64,000 nt of DNA, taken from positions 9,486,001 to 9,550,000 of the forward strand of contig NZ_JAUSQU010000001.1 of the NCBI RefSeq assembly GCF_030811455.1, in the 5' to 3' direction. Within the stretch, counting starts at the first letter, position 1. Every line of letters begins with the position of its first letter. This document shows, in pieces, positions 41,493 to 50,435 of this stretch. Source of the stretch: Streptosporangium lutulentum. GTDB lineage: Bacteria > Actinomycetota > Actinomycetes > Streptosporangiales > Streptosporangiaceae. A program made the translations under genes and the position numbers. Below the pieces are notes generated by a model. It was not told where the DNA came from. It worked only from the letters and a program-made list of their open reading frames with translations, and did no database searches.

Positions 41493-42926
41493 TCAGCCCA
41501 GGCGGGCGATCGACTTGTACTCCAGGTAGGCCGAGAGTCCCTCGGGGCCGAGCTCGCGGCCGAGGCCGCTGCTCTTGAACCCGCCGAAGGGCGAGCTGGT
41601 CTCGATCATGAAGAGGTTGACGCCGTAGGTGCCGGCGCGCACCTGGCGGGCCACGTCCATGCCGTGCTCGGTGTCGGCGGTCCACACCGTGCCGGCCAGG
41701 CCGTAGTCGCTGTCGTTGGCGATCCTGATCGCGTCGGCCTCGTCCGTGTAGGGGATCACGGTCAGGACCGGACCGAAGATCTCCTCGCGGGCGATGCGCA
41801 TCTCGTTGGTGGCTCCGGCGAAGACGGTCGGGGCCACGTACCAGCCGCGCTTGTGGGGACGGTCCAGGCCGCCGACGACCGGCTTGGCGCCCTCGTCGAT
41901 GCCGATCCTGATGTAGTCCTCGACCCGTTGCTGCTGCCGCTGGGCGACCAGCGGGCCGATGCCGGTGGCGGGGTCGGAGGGGTCGCCGACCGGCATGGCG
42001 CTGACCATCGCGGAGACCGCGTCGACGACCTCGTCGTAGCGGTTGCGCGAAGCCAGGATGCGGGTCTGGGCGATACAGGCCTGACCGTTGTTCATCATCG
42101 AGGCGACCGACAGGAATCCCATCGCGGAGGGCAGGTCGCAGTCGTCCAGGATGATCGCGGCGGACTTGCCGCCGAGTTCCAGGGTGCACCGCTTGAGCTG
42201 CTCGCCGCAGATGGCGGCGATGCGGCGGCCGGCCGCGGTGGAGCCGGTGAAGGCGACCTTGTCCACGCCGGGGTGGGAGACGAGGTGCTCGCCGGCCTCG
42301 CGCCCGGCGGCGACGATGTTGACGACGCCGTCGGGGATGCCCGCCTCCTTGACCATCTCGGCCAGCAGGTAGGAGTCGAGCGGGGTCTCGGGCGCGGGCT
42401 TCACGACGATCGTGCAGCCCGCGACGAGGGCGGGGGCCAGTTTGATCATGATGACGAACTGCGGGACGTTCCACGGGACCACGGCGGCGACCACGCCGAC
42501 CGGCTCGCGGCGGACGACCACCGGCCCGAAGATGCCGGGGCGCTCCTCCTCGACGGGGAACGTCTTGCCGAGTTCGGCGTAGTACTGCAACATGCCGAGC
42601 GGCTGCGGGGCCTGTGCCATCTGGGAGAAAGTGATCGGGGAGCCCATCTCCAGCGTGATGAGCTCGGCCATCTCCACCTGGCGGCTCGCGTAGATCTCGG
42701 CGAGCCTGCCGACGACGGCGGCGCGCTCGGCCATCGTCATCCGGGGCCACGGGCCGTGGTCGAACGCCTGGCGGGCGGCGGCCACCGCGCGATCCATGTC
42801 AGCGGGGGTCCCGTCGGGAACGCGGCCGATGACTTCCTCGGTGTGGGGTGAGATGACGTCGATGGTCCCGGTGCCCGCGGGAGCCACCCAGTCGCCCCCG
42901 ATGAACAGCGTGTCGTGCTGGAGCAT
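41493..42926 (-). CDS. Aldehyde dehydrogenase (NAD(P)-dependent)
   Basis: 477 aa from the ATG at 42926, with aggaggcaac ten bases upstream; a frame from 43043 lacks homology in its first part. NAD-binding is seen in VAAVVPWNVPQF and VAFTGSTAAGRRIA; the catalytic Glu is in LELGGKSAAI and the catalytic Cys in NNGQACIAQTRIL. The C-terminus has PFGGFKSSGLGRELG, as usual in the family. The substrate cannot be told; the protein resembles ALDHs of steroid, terpene or aromatic breakdown. It stands alone. Confidence 0.92.
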   Translation of the reverse strand: MLQHDTLFIGGDWVAPAGTGTIDVISPHTEEVIGRVPDGTPADMDRAVAAARQAFDHGPWPRMTMAERAAVVGRLAEIYASRQVEMAELITLEMGSPITFSQMAQAPQPLGMLQYYAELGKTFPVEEERPGIFGPVVVRREPVGVVAAVVPWNVPQFVIMIKLAPALVAGCTIVVKPAPETPLDSYLLAEMVKEAGIPDGVVNIVAAGREAGEHLVSHPGVDKVAFTGSTAAGRRIAAICGEQLKRCTLELGGKSAAIILDDCDLPSAMGFLSVASMMNNGQACIAQTRILASRNRYDEVVDAVSAMVSAMPVGDPSDPATGIGPLVAQRQQQRVEDYIRIGIDEGAKPVVGGLDRPHKRGWYVAPTVFAGATNEMRIAREEIFGPVLTVIPYTDEADAIRIANDSDYGLAGTVWTADTEHGMDVARQVRAGTYGVNLFMIETSSPFGGFKSSGLGRELGPEGLSAYLEYKSIARLG

Positions 42927-43299
42927 GATGTGTTGCCTCCTGGTGGGCGGGCCAGAGTCAAACTTGAGCGAATGCTTGCTTGGACAAGTGTCATCCGCGA
43001 GGAAGGGCGCCACAAGCCCCGCCGTTGGTTGAGACCGAATCATGTTCTGTCATCGATGGCAAGGGCCGGGGCGCCGGGCGGACGTGTGCTCCCCGGTGCT
43101 CAGGTGACCCGAGGGGTCGGTGTGCAAAGATTGCCTCTGGTTGCCCCGGTGACATGCCAGGCTGTATCTATTTAAACCACCCCAAAGTGGTAAATAGTTC
43201 GTCAATAGTGCATGAGTTCCACCATTCCGGTGGCAAGCCTCAAGATCGTCTTCTATAGTTTCGCTCCGTTCGTGAGGGGGCTCTGGAGGTGAGCGAAGC
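42927..43299. other. Divergent promoter region, ALDH and secreted-protein genes
   Basis: A 373-bp gap. A stem ctattta..ccac/gtgg..taaatag at 43168-43197 (with a two-base bulge) stands before the secreted-protein gene. Near 42968-42985 the sequence gagcgaatgcttgcttgg resembles a degenerate TetR-type operator about 45 bases upstream of the ALDH start. No gene seen. Confidence 0.45.
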
Positions 43300-44211
43300 G
43301 TGAGATCGAGTCGCTCAGCCACGCTGGGTGCCGTGCTCGCCCTGCTGCTTCTGACCCCGGTCATGGCCGGGGCCACCGCGCAGCGCGTCGCCAAACCCAA
43401 CCCCGAGGCCGAGCTCAAGAAGCTGACCGGCGAGGCCGCCCAGCTCAACAAGGACTACCGGGGTCAGGTGCAGAGCCTGGAGGAGACCCGGGTCCAGGCG
43501 GGCAAGGCCACCGCCAGCGCGAAGAGCCTCAAGAGAGCCCTGGCGAGCGCCGAGGCCGACATCGCGCGCTTCGCCCAGACCACCTACATGGGCGGCGTGC
43601 TGGACGACGGCAGCCTGATGAGCTTCGACGGCGACGCCAACCTCGTCCTCGGCCAGGCGGCCACCATGTCCTACCTCGCCAGCCAGCGCGCCACCCAGCT
43701 CAACCGGATCAAGGAACTGATCAAGGATGCCAAGGCCGCCGAGAAGGCGGCCGACTCCAAGATCGCAAAGCTCAAGAAAGACATCACCGATCTCAAGAAC
43801 CAGCGGGTCAGGATCGAGAGGCTCCTGGCCAAGTACGGCTTCCAGACCCCCTCGGGCAGCGACGGCCTGACCGCCCGAACGGTCACCATGCGCAACACGG
43901 TGCTCCAGAACTTCCCGATGCCCTACGGCTACGGCTGCCTGCGCCCGGGCGACCCCGGCGACCACGGCACCGGCCGGGCCTGCGACTTCATGATGAGCAG
44001 CGGCGGCAGCCTCCCGACCCAGGACGCCTTGGAGCGCGGGAACCGCCTGGCCCAGTGGGCGATCACCAACGGCAACCGCTTCGGGGTCATGTACATCATC
44101 TGGCAGCAGAAGTACTACGACGTCCGTACCGGCGCGGGGTGGAAGCTGATGTCCAACCGGGGCGGCAACACCGCCAACCACATGGACCACGTCCACATCT
44201 CGATGTTCTGA
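43300..44211 (+). CDS. Secreted coiled-coil protein with C-terminal globular domain
   Basis: 303 aa from a GTG. A signal peptide (about residues 1-27, ending GATAQR) leads to coiled coil at about 30-180 (LTGEAAQLNKDYRGQVQSLEETR; IAKLKKDITDLKNQRVRIERL). The C-terminal domain has MPYGYGCLRPGDPGDHGTGRACDFMM and later NGNRFGVMYIIWQQKYYDV and NHMDHVHISMF. This domain is common after coiled coils in actinobacterial secreted proteins and its Asp/His residues resemble M15-type or related metal sites. Likely acts in cell-wall metabolism; not proven. Confidence 0.82.
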   Translation: MRSSRSATLGAVLALLLLTPVMAGATAQRVAKPNPEAELKKLTGEAAQLNKDYRGQVQSLEETRVQAGKATASAKSLKRALASAEADIARFAQTTYMGGVLDDGSLMSFDGDANLVLGQAATMSYLASQRATQLNRIKELIKDAKAAEKAADSKIAKLKKDITDLKNQRVRIERLLAKYGFQTPSGSDGLTARTVTMRNTVLQNFPMPYGYGCLRPGDPGDHGTGRACDFMMSSGGSLPTQDALERGNRLAQWAITNGNRFGVMYIIWQQKYYDVRTGAGWKLMSNRGGNTANHMDHVHISMF

Positions 44212-44255
44212 GCTGCCGGGCTTCTGACCTGCGGTGATTTCGTTTGGTGGGGCCC

Positions 44256-44411
44256 TCAGGGCACATCCGGGGCATGTTGGCCCTTCGCCCGCGCGTCCTC
44301 GACGACCTGTCTCATGCGGTCCTCTCTGGAGGGCATCAGGTGCGTGTAGGTCCGCAGGGTGAACCCGGGGTCCGCGTGCCCGAGGAAGTCGGCCACGGCC
44401 TTGATGGACAC
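44256..44411 (-). pseudogene. C-terminal fragment of a tyrosine recombinase (integrase)
   Basis: Minus-strand translation gives VSIKAVADFLGHADPGFTLR then TYTHLMPSREDRMRQVVEDAR and a stop. This is the end of a phage-type integrase: LGH has the catalytic His and RTYTH leads to the catalytic Tyr. The rest of the gene is gone. Similarity ends exactly where the inverted repeat of the adjacent IS begins, so the IS cut the gene or a deletion followed. Confidence 0.8.
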
Positions 44412-45152
44412 TGCGGGTGCCGATTAATCATCCGGGCAGTTCAAGCCGCATGTTGGTACTCCCGGAGGACGCCGCTGAGTCGATCATGTTGGCGGATGTC
44501 GAGGCGGGTGTTCCCGGCTGGGACGGTGCTGGGATCGGGAAGCGATCGGAGCGGAGCGGCCTGTCCGAGAGTTCGGTGTGGCCGGTGTTCGTCGTAGGAC
44601 GTCTCGAACTCGCGCAGCGCGTGTAGAAGGTGGTGCTGGTTCCAGATCAGGGTGCGGTCCAACAGCTCGCGTCGACAGGTCTGGATCCAACGTTCCATGA
44701 TCGAGTTCATCCGGGGTATTCGGATACCGGTCTTGATGGCCTGTATGTCGGCATCGGCCAGCACGGCGTCGAAGGCCGCGGTGAACGTGGAGTCGCGGTC
44801 GCGGATGAGGAACCTGGCCTGGCTGCCTGCCGCCGGAGCTTGTCCATTGGCAGATGGTGGAGCAGCCCTGAGAGTAGAAACCGGTCATCGGGCGTGAACA
44901 CGGGCTTGGTCACCTGCCGCTGCAAGACCATCAACTGATGCCGTAGCGCCAGGAGCTCAAGCTCCTTGTCACGCTCGCTCAACGGCAGCAGCCGCATGAA
45001 TGAGAACGTGTTCGTCACAGCGAGGTAGGCCAAACGTAGCAGCGCGATAGATCATCATGCCGTTCTGGCGCAACCCTCGCGACTCCCACGACGGAGCACG
45101 TGATCACCTGTGGGCACTACGACCTGCACGGATGAATTTTCGGCACCCGCAG
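44411..45152 (-). mobile_element. Internally deleted IS with 23-bp imperfect inverted repeats
   Basis: The left end begins ctgcgggtgccgattaatca and the right end, read in reverse complement, ctgcgggtgccgaaaattca; 20 of 23 terminal bases match. Inside is a transposase gene lacking its centre. Total length is 742 bp. No clear target duplication is seen at the borders. The left border lies in an integrase gene. Confidence 0.72.
44441..45033 (-). pseudogene. Transposase with integrase core, internal deletion
   Basis: The N-terminal part (LAVTNTFSFMRLLPLSERDKELELLALRHQ..) ends at MDKLRR near 44830. The reading then continues in another frame with RFLIRDRDSTFTAAFDAVLA, GIRIPRMNSIMERWIQTCRR and FETSYDEHRPHRTL. 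These are both ends of a DDE-type actinobacterial transposase of about 350-370 aa. The missing middle holds the first catalytic Asp, so it cannot be active. The later Asp and Glu remain. Confidence 0.8.
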
Positions 45153-45246
45153 GGTTGTTCAGCCAAGTCGGCGACGTCAGCCATGTTGGGTGTGGTGCCG
45201 CAGGCGCGTTCTCGCGGGCAATTGACGATTTGTGCCGGGCCGTTGC

Positions 45247-46137
45247 TCAGCCGTGGGCGGGGCCGAGGTCGTGGATCGTCTGGGCGAGTGCTCGGATCAG
45301 GTCGGTTTCGGCCTCGGTCTGCCATATCAGGGCGTAGGTCAGGCGTGGCATGTCCGGCATGGGTAGCCACTGCAGGTGCGCCATCGCCCAATATCGGGTG
45401 ACGTGGGCGGGGAAGTTGTGGACGATCTCGCCGGTGCTGACCAGGTTGATCAGCTCGTCGGGGTTGGTGATGGGTTCGATCCGTTCGATGGTCTGGCCAC
45501 GCGGGGTGTGGAAGGGGAGGTAGCTGTTCTCCCAGTAGTCCGGCATGTGGGGGACGGCGGCGTGTGGAAAGCCGCCGAGCGCTTCCAGGGGTACGGAGGA
45601 CCGGCCGGCCAATTCGTGCTCGGCGGAGACGGCGAGGACTCGTGGGTCGGTGAACAGGATCGGGCCCACGGTGAGATCGGGTTCTTCCACGGGTAGCCAG
45701 GCGATCAGTACGTCCATGTCGCCGTTGCGGAGCCCGGCGAACGGGTCGATGAAGGGGGTGCGGCGCAACTGCAGTTCCCATTGCGGGTGCCGGTCGCGGA
45801 ATGCCCGCCAGTAGGGATGCAGGTCGTGGACGTTGAAGGGCAGCATGCCCACCCGCAGCCGCGCGTTGATGCCGCGGGATGCCATCCGGGCGCGTTCGAG
45901 GCTTTCGTGTAGGCCCGCGTAAACCGGGAGCAGGTCGTCGCGCAACTGTCGGCCGACCGGGGTCAGGCGGACCTGGCGGCGGTTGGAGCGGTCGAACAGC
46001 GAGGTCCCGATGCGGCGTTCCTGCTGGCTGATCGCCTGGCTGACCCGCGCCTGGGACACGTGGAGCCGGGCGGCCGTTCGGCCGAAGTGCAGCTCCTCGG
46101 CCAGGGTCAGAAAGATCTCGATGTCCCTAAGTTCCAT
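45247..46137 (-). CDS. LysR-family transcriptional regulator
   Basis: 296 aa. The HTH is MELRDIEIFLTLAEELHFGR with TAARLHVSQARVSQAISQQE; the linker ends near residue 90, and the substrate domain starts LRVGMLPFNVHDLHPYW. All of LysR's usual features are present. It is divergent from a hemerythrin-VOC gene pair with 132 bases between and probably regulates it. Confidence 0.92.
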   Translation of the reverse strand: MELRDIEIFLTLAEELHFGRTAARLHVSQARVSQAISQQERRIGTSLFDRSNRRQVRLTPVGRQLRDDLLPVYAGLHESLERARMASRGINARLRVGMLPFNVHDLHPYWRAFRDRHPQWELQLRRTPFIDPFAGLRNGDMDVLIAWLPVEEPDLTVGPILFTDPRVLAVSAEHELAGRSSVPLEALGGFPHAAVPHMPDYWENSYLPFHTPRGQTIERIEPITNPDELINLVSTGEIVHNFPAHVTRYWAMAHLQWLPMPDMPRLTYALIWQTEAETDLIRALAQTIHDLGPAHG

Positions 46138-46269
46138 GTTCTTCCTAGTCGCGTTATAAGCGCCAAGTTATCGGATCGCTCGGAATCTCACGTTGATGCT
46201 GGCACGCCGCCACTCCACAGTGGGAGACGTCCAAAACCGCAAGTGGTGGTCCCGTCGAAGGAGTTGGCC

Positions 46270-47070
46270 GTGAGCGACACGCTCGACACGACGGCGATGT
46301 ATGCGATGCATGACGCGCTGCGCCGGGAAGCCGAGCACCTGGCCAGAGTCACCACCCGGGTCGGTGCCGACCCGGGCGCCGTCCTGCGCACAGCCGTCGG
46401 CTGGGAGCTGTTCAAGACCTCCCTGCACATCCACCACGCCGCCGAGGACGACGTGCTGTGGCCCATGCTGCGCCAGATCCTGTCCGACCGGCCAGCCGAC
46501 CTGACGCTGCTGGAGGCGATGGAGGCAGAACACGCCGCCATCGACCGGGTCATCGAGGCGATCGATGAGGTACTGGCCGCGTCCGAGGACGGGTTGGACC
46601 GGCTCGGGGATCTCACCGATTCCCTGGTCACCGGCCTCACCGGACACCTCAGGCACGAGGAGGACCAGGCGCTTCCGCTGATTCAGGCGGCCGTCACCCA
46701 GGAGCAGTGGAATCGCTTCGGGCGGATCCACGCCCAGCGGATCGGTCCCGCCGTACCCAGAATCCTGCCGTGGCTCCTGGACGGCGCGGGCGACCAGACC
46801 GTCGCCGCGATGCTGGCGCAACTCACCGAACCGGCGCGCCAGGCCTACCAGCACCAGTGGCGACCCGCCTATGCGGCCCTCGACCGCTGGCATCAACGAA
46901 AGGAACGATCATCGCCGGCGGCATCGGTCAGGTTTGAAGAAGCATCGGTCGGGCCGCCGCTTCTACCGTTAAGTGACACACGCGCCGGGGTGGCGCCCGG
47001 GCCCTGCCTGGATGCCCGGCCGGGCACACGACCACCCATGCACCACATAACCATCTCTGTAAAGGAATAA
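46270..47070 (+). CDS. Hemerythrin HHE domain protein
   Basis: 266 aa from the GTG at 46270 (aaggag seven bases before). The four-helix HHE domain spans about residues 10-170: the iron ligands are His and Glu in HDALRREAEHL, TSLHIHHAAEDDVLWPML, EAEHAAIDRVIEA and HLRHEEDQALPLI. It may bind oxygen or NO through a di-iron centre. The 80-residue tail after RWHQRKERS is low-complexity and may be an extension by read-through of a lost stop. The VOC gene starts four bases later. Confidence 0.88.
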   Translation: MSDTLDTTAMYAMHDALRREAEHLARVTTRVGADPGAVLRTAVGWELFKTSLHIHHAAEDDVLWPMLRQILSDRPADLTLLEAMEAEHAAIDRVIEAIDEVLAASEDGLDRLGDLTDSLVTGLTGHLRHEEDQALPLIQAAVTQEQWNRFGRIHAQRIGPAVPRILPWLLDGAGDQTVAAMLAQLTEPARQAYQHQWRPAYAALDRWHQRKERSSPAASVRFEEASVGPPLLPLSDTRAGVAPGPCLDARPGTRPPMHHITISVKE

Positions 47071-47073
47071 GAC

Positions 47074-47487
47074 ATGAAGGCACACGTCAGCTCGATCCTT
47101 CTGGGCGTCCGGGACATGGATCGGGCCAAGCAGTTCTACACCGATGGGCTCGGCTGGAAGATCCAGAGCGACTTCGGTATCTCGGTGTTCTTCGAATCGG
47201 ACGGCGCCTCGCCCGTCGGCTTCTACAGCCGTGAAGGCCTGGCCGCTCAGGTGGGTACGGACCAGGAGGGCAGCGGCTTCAGCGGACTGGTCCTGACCTA
47301 CGTCGTCCGCAGCGAGACGCGGGTCGACGAGGTCATGGCGGAGGCTGAGAAGGCCGGCGCCACGATCCTCAAGCCCGCCGGCGCTCTGCCGTGGGGCGGG
47401 TACGGCGGCACCTTCGCCGACCCGGACGGCTACATCTGGAGCCTCGGCTACAGCCCCAAGGGCACCGACCAGCCCTACGCGGAGTAG
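47074..47487 (+). CDS. VOC-family (glyoxalase-like) protein
   Basis: 137 aa, with aaaggaataag before the ATG. The two beta-alpha-beta modules of the VOC fold are seen in ILLGVRDMDRAKQFYTDGLGW and in GGYGGTFADPDGYIWSLGYSP. Metal ligands of true glyoxalase are not all present. It is in an operon with the hemerythrin gene. Substrate unknown. Confidence 0.88.
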   Translation: MKAHVSSILLGVRDMDRAKQFYTDGLGWKIQSDFGISVFFESDGASPVGFYSREGLAAQVGTDQEGSGFSGLVLTYVVRSETRVDEVMAEAEKAGATILKPAGALPWGGYGGTFADPDGYIWSLGYSPKGTDQPYAE

Positions 47488-47502
47488 CCGCGAACTTTGT
47501 CA

Positions 47503-47556
47503 CACAGCCGTCCGGGATGGCGGGGCGCGCTGTCGCCGCCGTCCCGGACGGCTGTG
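47503..47556 (+). terminator. Long hairpin terminator after the VOC gene
   Basis: A 21-bp stem with one G-U pair (47503-47523 with 47536-47556) and a 12-base loop. It lies 15 bases after the stop codon. No T run, but the stem is very stable. Confidence 0.78.
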
Positions 47557-47599
47557 ACCCCGAGTGCCGGTGAACCGGCAGGACGAACAGGAGAAGATC

Positions 47600-48034
47600 A
47601 TGAAGTTTCGGGCCCACGTTGAGCCACCTGAGCCCATGCGGGGCCTAGAAGTTCCGTCCGAGGTGATAGCAGCGCTCGGCGGGGGCCCGCGGCCGCCCGT
47701 GACGATCACAGTCAACGGGCACTCCTGGAAGAGCCGGGTCGCCCTCCTGCGCGGCCGCCACCTGCTCGGTCTCAGCAATGCCAACCGGCAGGCCGCAGGT
47801 GTTGCGATCGGCGACGAGGCCGAGGTCGAATTGGAGCTCGACACCGAGCCGCGCGTCGTCGTCGAGCCAGAGGACTTCGCACAGGCTCTGGACGCCGACC
47901 CCGTCACCCGCGCCGCGTACGACGATCTCGCGTACAGCCACAAACGTGAGCATGTACGCGCCATCGAGAGCGCGAAGAAGCCCGAGACGCGCCGGCGGCG
48001 TATCGAGAAGGCCATCACCACCCTGCGGGGCTGA
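47600..48034 (+). CDS. YdeI/OmpD-associated (DUF1905) family protein
   Basis: 144 aa from the ATG at 47600, which follows aggagaagatc; the frame opens at 47564 without a ribosome site. Residues 1-85 form the DUF1905 barrel (VIAALGGGPRPPVTITVNGHSW, ANRQAAGVAIGDEAEVELELD) and the C-terminus is the YdeI helix pair (AYSHKREHVRAIESAKKPETR and IEKAITTLR). In E. coli YdeI the family is linked to envelope stress and peptide resistance. Function here is unknown. Confidence 0.88.
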   Translation: MKFRAHVEPPEPMRGLEVPSEVIAALGGGPRPPVTITVNGHSWKSRVALLRGRHLLGLSNANRQAAGVAIGDEAEVELELDTEPRVVVEPEDFAQALDADPVTRAAYDDLAYSHKREHVRAIESAKKPETRRRRIEKAITTLRG

Positions 48035-48115
48035 CTCCCGAAGGTAGGACTCCGGCGGCAACGCAATCACCGTGCGGAGGCATCACCCTGCCCGACTCTC
48101 CCCGAAACAACAGAT

Positions 48116-48345
48116 ATGTCGAAACGCCTTCCGGCCGGTCTGTACTTGTTTCTTGCCTTTGAGTTCGCGTTGGGCGCCGTGACCAAGTACTGGGCCGCGC
48201 CGACCTACCTCGTCATCATGGGCATCCTCGCGCCGGCCAACCGGCCCGCCGACTGGCGCGACCTCCTGCGGGCTCCTGCCGGCGAGGAGCGGATCCCCGT
48301 GCTGGTCAAGCAGGCAGCAAACTGGGTTCCGTGGCCCGACGGTGT
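48116..48345 (+). pseudogene. DoxX-like membrane protein remnant with internal deletion
   Basis: RLPAGLYLFLAFEFALGAVTKYW is the usual first helix of a DoxX protein. It is followed at once by AAPTYLVIMGILAPANRPADW and RDLLRAP, the usual C-terminal end, so the middle helices (about 70-90 residues) are missing. The frame then runs without homology into the next gene. I infer a deletion; a fusion protein of new function is unlikely. Confidence 0.5.
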
Positions 48346-48404
48346 CACCGCGAGCCACGGCCTCCAACCTTCCTCACCCGTATCCGGAACAGGAGACCCG
48401 ACGC

Positions 48405-48848
48405 ATGAAGGCCTCGCCTCGATCGCTCGCGCAGCGCATACAGGACACCCGGCGCCGCCTCGACGAAGACGTCGACGCCTGGGTGGCCACCGCCGACCGA
48501 GCGGGTACGCCGTATCTGGTGCCGCTGTCGTTCCTCTGGGACGGCGAGACGCTGTTGATCTCGACGGCGGCGGGCAATCCCACGGCCCGCAATCTCCGTG
48601 CCGGCAGCCGGGGCCGGCTCACGATCGGGCCGACCCGCGACGTGGTCCTGATCGAAGGATCCGCGGTCGTCGCCGACGGGATCACCGACGAGGTCGCCGA
48701 CGCGTTCGCGGCCAAGACCGGGTTCGACCCCCGCCGGCAGCGCGACTACCCGTACTTCCACATCCTGCCGGAACTGATCCAGGCCTGGCGCGAGGTCAAC
48801 GAGATCGCAGGACGGGATCTGATGGTCAACGGCACGTGGCAGACCTAG
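48405..48848 (+). CDS. Pyridoxamine 5'-phosphate oxidase-like FMN-binding protein
   Basis: 147 aa from the ATG at 48405, after ggagacccgac; an in-frame ATG at 48342 has no ribosome site. The split-barrel fold is seen in DVDAWVATADRAGTPYLVPLS and LLISTAAGNPTARNLRAG, then RLTIGPTRDVVLIEG. Members bind FMN or F420. The substrate is unknown. It stands among decayed genes but looks intact. Confidence 0.86.
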   Translation: MKASPRSLAQRIQDTRRRLDEDVDAWVATADRAGTPYLVPLSFLWDGETLLISTAAGNPTARNLRAGSRGRLTIGPTRDVVLIEGSAVVADGITDEVADAFAAKTGFDPRRQRDYPYFHILPELIQAWREVNEIAGRDLMVNGTWQT

Positions 48849-48864
48849 CGCGAGCCTGGGGTGG

Positions 48865-49587
48865 ATGGGTCTTCTGGGAACCAGTCGTGGCCGTATGCAC
48901 CACCAGCCCCTTCTTGCCGCCTGTCCAGTCCCACCAGCTCACATGTCCGTCGAGGCCATCGATTCTCCAGCCTCGGAGCCGGTCGACCTGGACAACACCC
49001 TCATCAACCTGGACGAGGCGTTCCAGGCGTGGGCGGGGGAGTTCGCCGACAAGCATGGCCTGGGGCGTGAGGCGGTTAAGTGGCTGATCGCTCTTGACCG
49101 TGCCGGCTACCCGCATCGTGAGGTCTTCTTCACCAAGGCGCGCGATCACTTCGCTTTGGCCGAGCCGGTCGACGAGCTGTGGAGTCGCTACCGCCGGCGC
49201 ATGCCGCACCTCGTTCACTGCCGACCCCAGGTGATGGACGGCCTGTCTCGGCTACGCGCGTCGGGCCGGCGGGTGGCGATCGTCACCAACGGGACGGCGG
49301 ACAACCAGCTTGGCAAGATCCAGCGCACGGGACTGGCCGAGGCCGTAGACGCCTACGCGCTGTCCGGAGTCGAGGGCATCCGCAAACCCGATGTCGGTCT
49401 GTTCGAGATCGCCGCCAAGCGCTGCGGTGCGACTCTCGCAGACGGAGGATGGATGATCGGCGGTCACCTCGTTGCGGACATCGGCGGAGGACGCGCAGCC
49501 GGTCTGCGGACGATCTGGATCGACCGAGGCACATGGCTGGGTGGTCCTCGCCGGTCTGACCGCCTCGGTGGTCGACGGTCCCGGTGA
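48865..49587 (+). pseudogene. HAD-family hydrolase gene, probably damaged at both ends
   Basis: The core is clear: DLDNTLINLDEAFQAWAGEF (nucleophile Asp), VAIVTNGTADNQLGKIQ, GIRKPDVGLFEIAAKRCG and WMIGGHLVADIGGGRAAGLR. But the strand that should precede DLDNT (usually VxFDLDNT) is replaced by an unrelated SPASEPV, and the C-terminus breaks off after TIWIDRGTW into GGPRRSDRLGGRRSR. The next frame over then carries a different protein-like sequence. I infer a chimeric relic; a working enzyme is possible if the first strand is not essential. The nominal start at 48865 has no clear ribosome site. Confidence 0.5.
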
Positions 49588-49786
49588 GTCCGGGATCTTC
49601 GTCGAATGCATCGTCCGTCCCGAGGAGGCCGAGGAGCGCTTCGCATGGCTGGAGGCCGTGGACCGTGCCGGTGGTGCGGTCGTGCTAGTCATCGACTCGC
49701 GCAGTGCGGTGGATGACTGGGTTGTCATGGCCGAAGGCGGGAAGGCCCTGGGCGGCTTCGTGTCCGCGGCTCAGCGGGACGGGTGA
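49541..49786 (+). pseudogene. Fragment of an unknown protein behind the HAD relic
   Basis: In the frame after the HAD break the translation GWVVLAGLTASVVDGPGES, IFVECIVRPEEAEERFAWLE and GGAVVLVIDSRSAVDDWVVM ends at a TGA at 49784-49786. It has the balance of a real protein C-terminus, with no start of its own. Probably the tail of a deleted gene. No family recognised. Confidence 0.35.
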
Positions 49787-49967
49787 CCGCCGGGAGGCAG
49801 AACCAGCAGCCGTCTCGGGACAGCCGAGGTCTGGTCGATCGTGCTAACGCTGTTGCTAACAACGTCCCTGGACGTCGGTGTACGCCTGTGGAACCCGATC
49901 AAGCTGGAAAGCTCGTTGAGCGGGCGCTTCTGACAGCGGTGGACGACTGTGGACGATCTCCAACTGG

Positions 49968-50435
49968 CTACGGATCAGAAGGCGCCTGGTTGGTGCCCGG
50001 CTTGTCTCGGCTCCAAATCTGAGTACATCGAGGGAGGTCTCTGATGCCGCTACCTTCCGGGATCATGCCCCAGAGAAAGGGGATCAGATACTGAGGCGGT
50101 TCGCCCAGGAGGGCGACCAGTTCGTCCTCGGAGACGGTGAGGGTGAATGCCGAGCCCGGTTTCCGCGAGTTCCATCCTTGTTCGACGGCCCGTCGGATGC
50201 ATCTGCCGGCGAGGATGGGACGGAGCGCGATCGTTCGCTCTCCTCGCCAGTTGTCCGGCCGGGCACAGGGGAGTGACACCACAAGAACGCCTCCCGGCTC
50301 CTCGGCTCGCTCGACGGCGAAGCTGAGCGGGCTCCAACTGTTGCCCTGGTTGTAGGTCGGCTTGTGGCGGACACGCCAGCGGTAGACGATGCCATCGACG
50401 GTGATGAGCCGCGTGCCCTTCTTCGGCATTGCCAC
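49968..50435 (-). CDS. Conserved hypothetical protein
   Basis: 155 aa from a GTG at 50435 with ggaggcaatt upstream (the ATG two codons later is equally possible). The sequence MPKKGTRLITVDGIVYRWRV, then VLVVSLPCARPDNWRGERTI and IRRAVEQGWNSRKPGSAFTL is one I recall as widespread in actinobacteria without known function. The C-terminal 40 residues (after LIPFLWGM) match less well and may be a read-through extension. It lies alone. Confidence 0.72.
   Translation of the reverse strand: MAMPKKGTRLITVDGIVYRWRVRHKPTYNQGNSWSPLSFAVERAEEPGGVLVVSLPCARPDNWRGERTIALRPILAGRCIRRAVEQGWNSRKPGSAFTLTVSEDELVALLGEPPQYLIPFLWGMIPEGSGIRDLPRCTQIWSRDKPGTNQAPSDP

Noticed and set aside
45104..45781. 225-aa ORF in the same region and strand as the LysR gene
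   Set aside because: Other frame of LysR; Arg/Pro/His-rich with no recognisable features.
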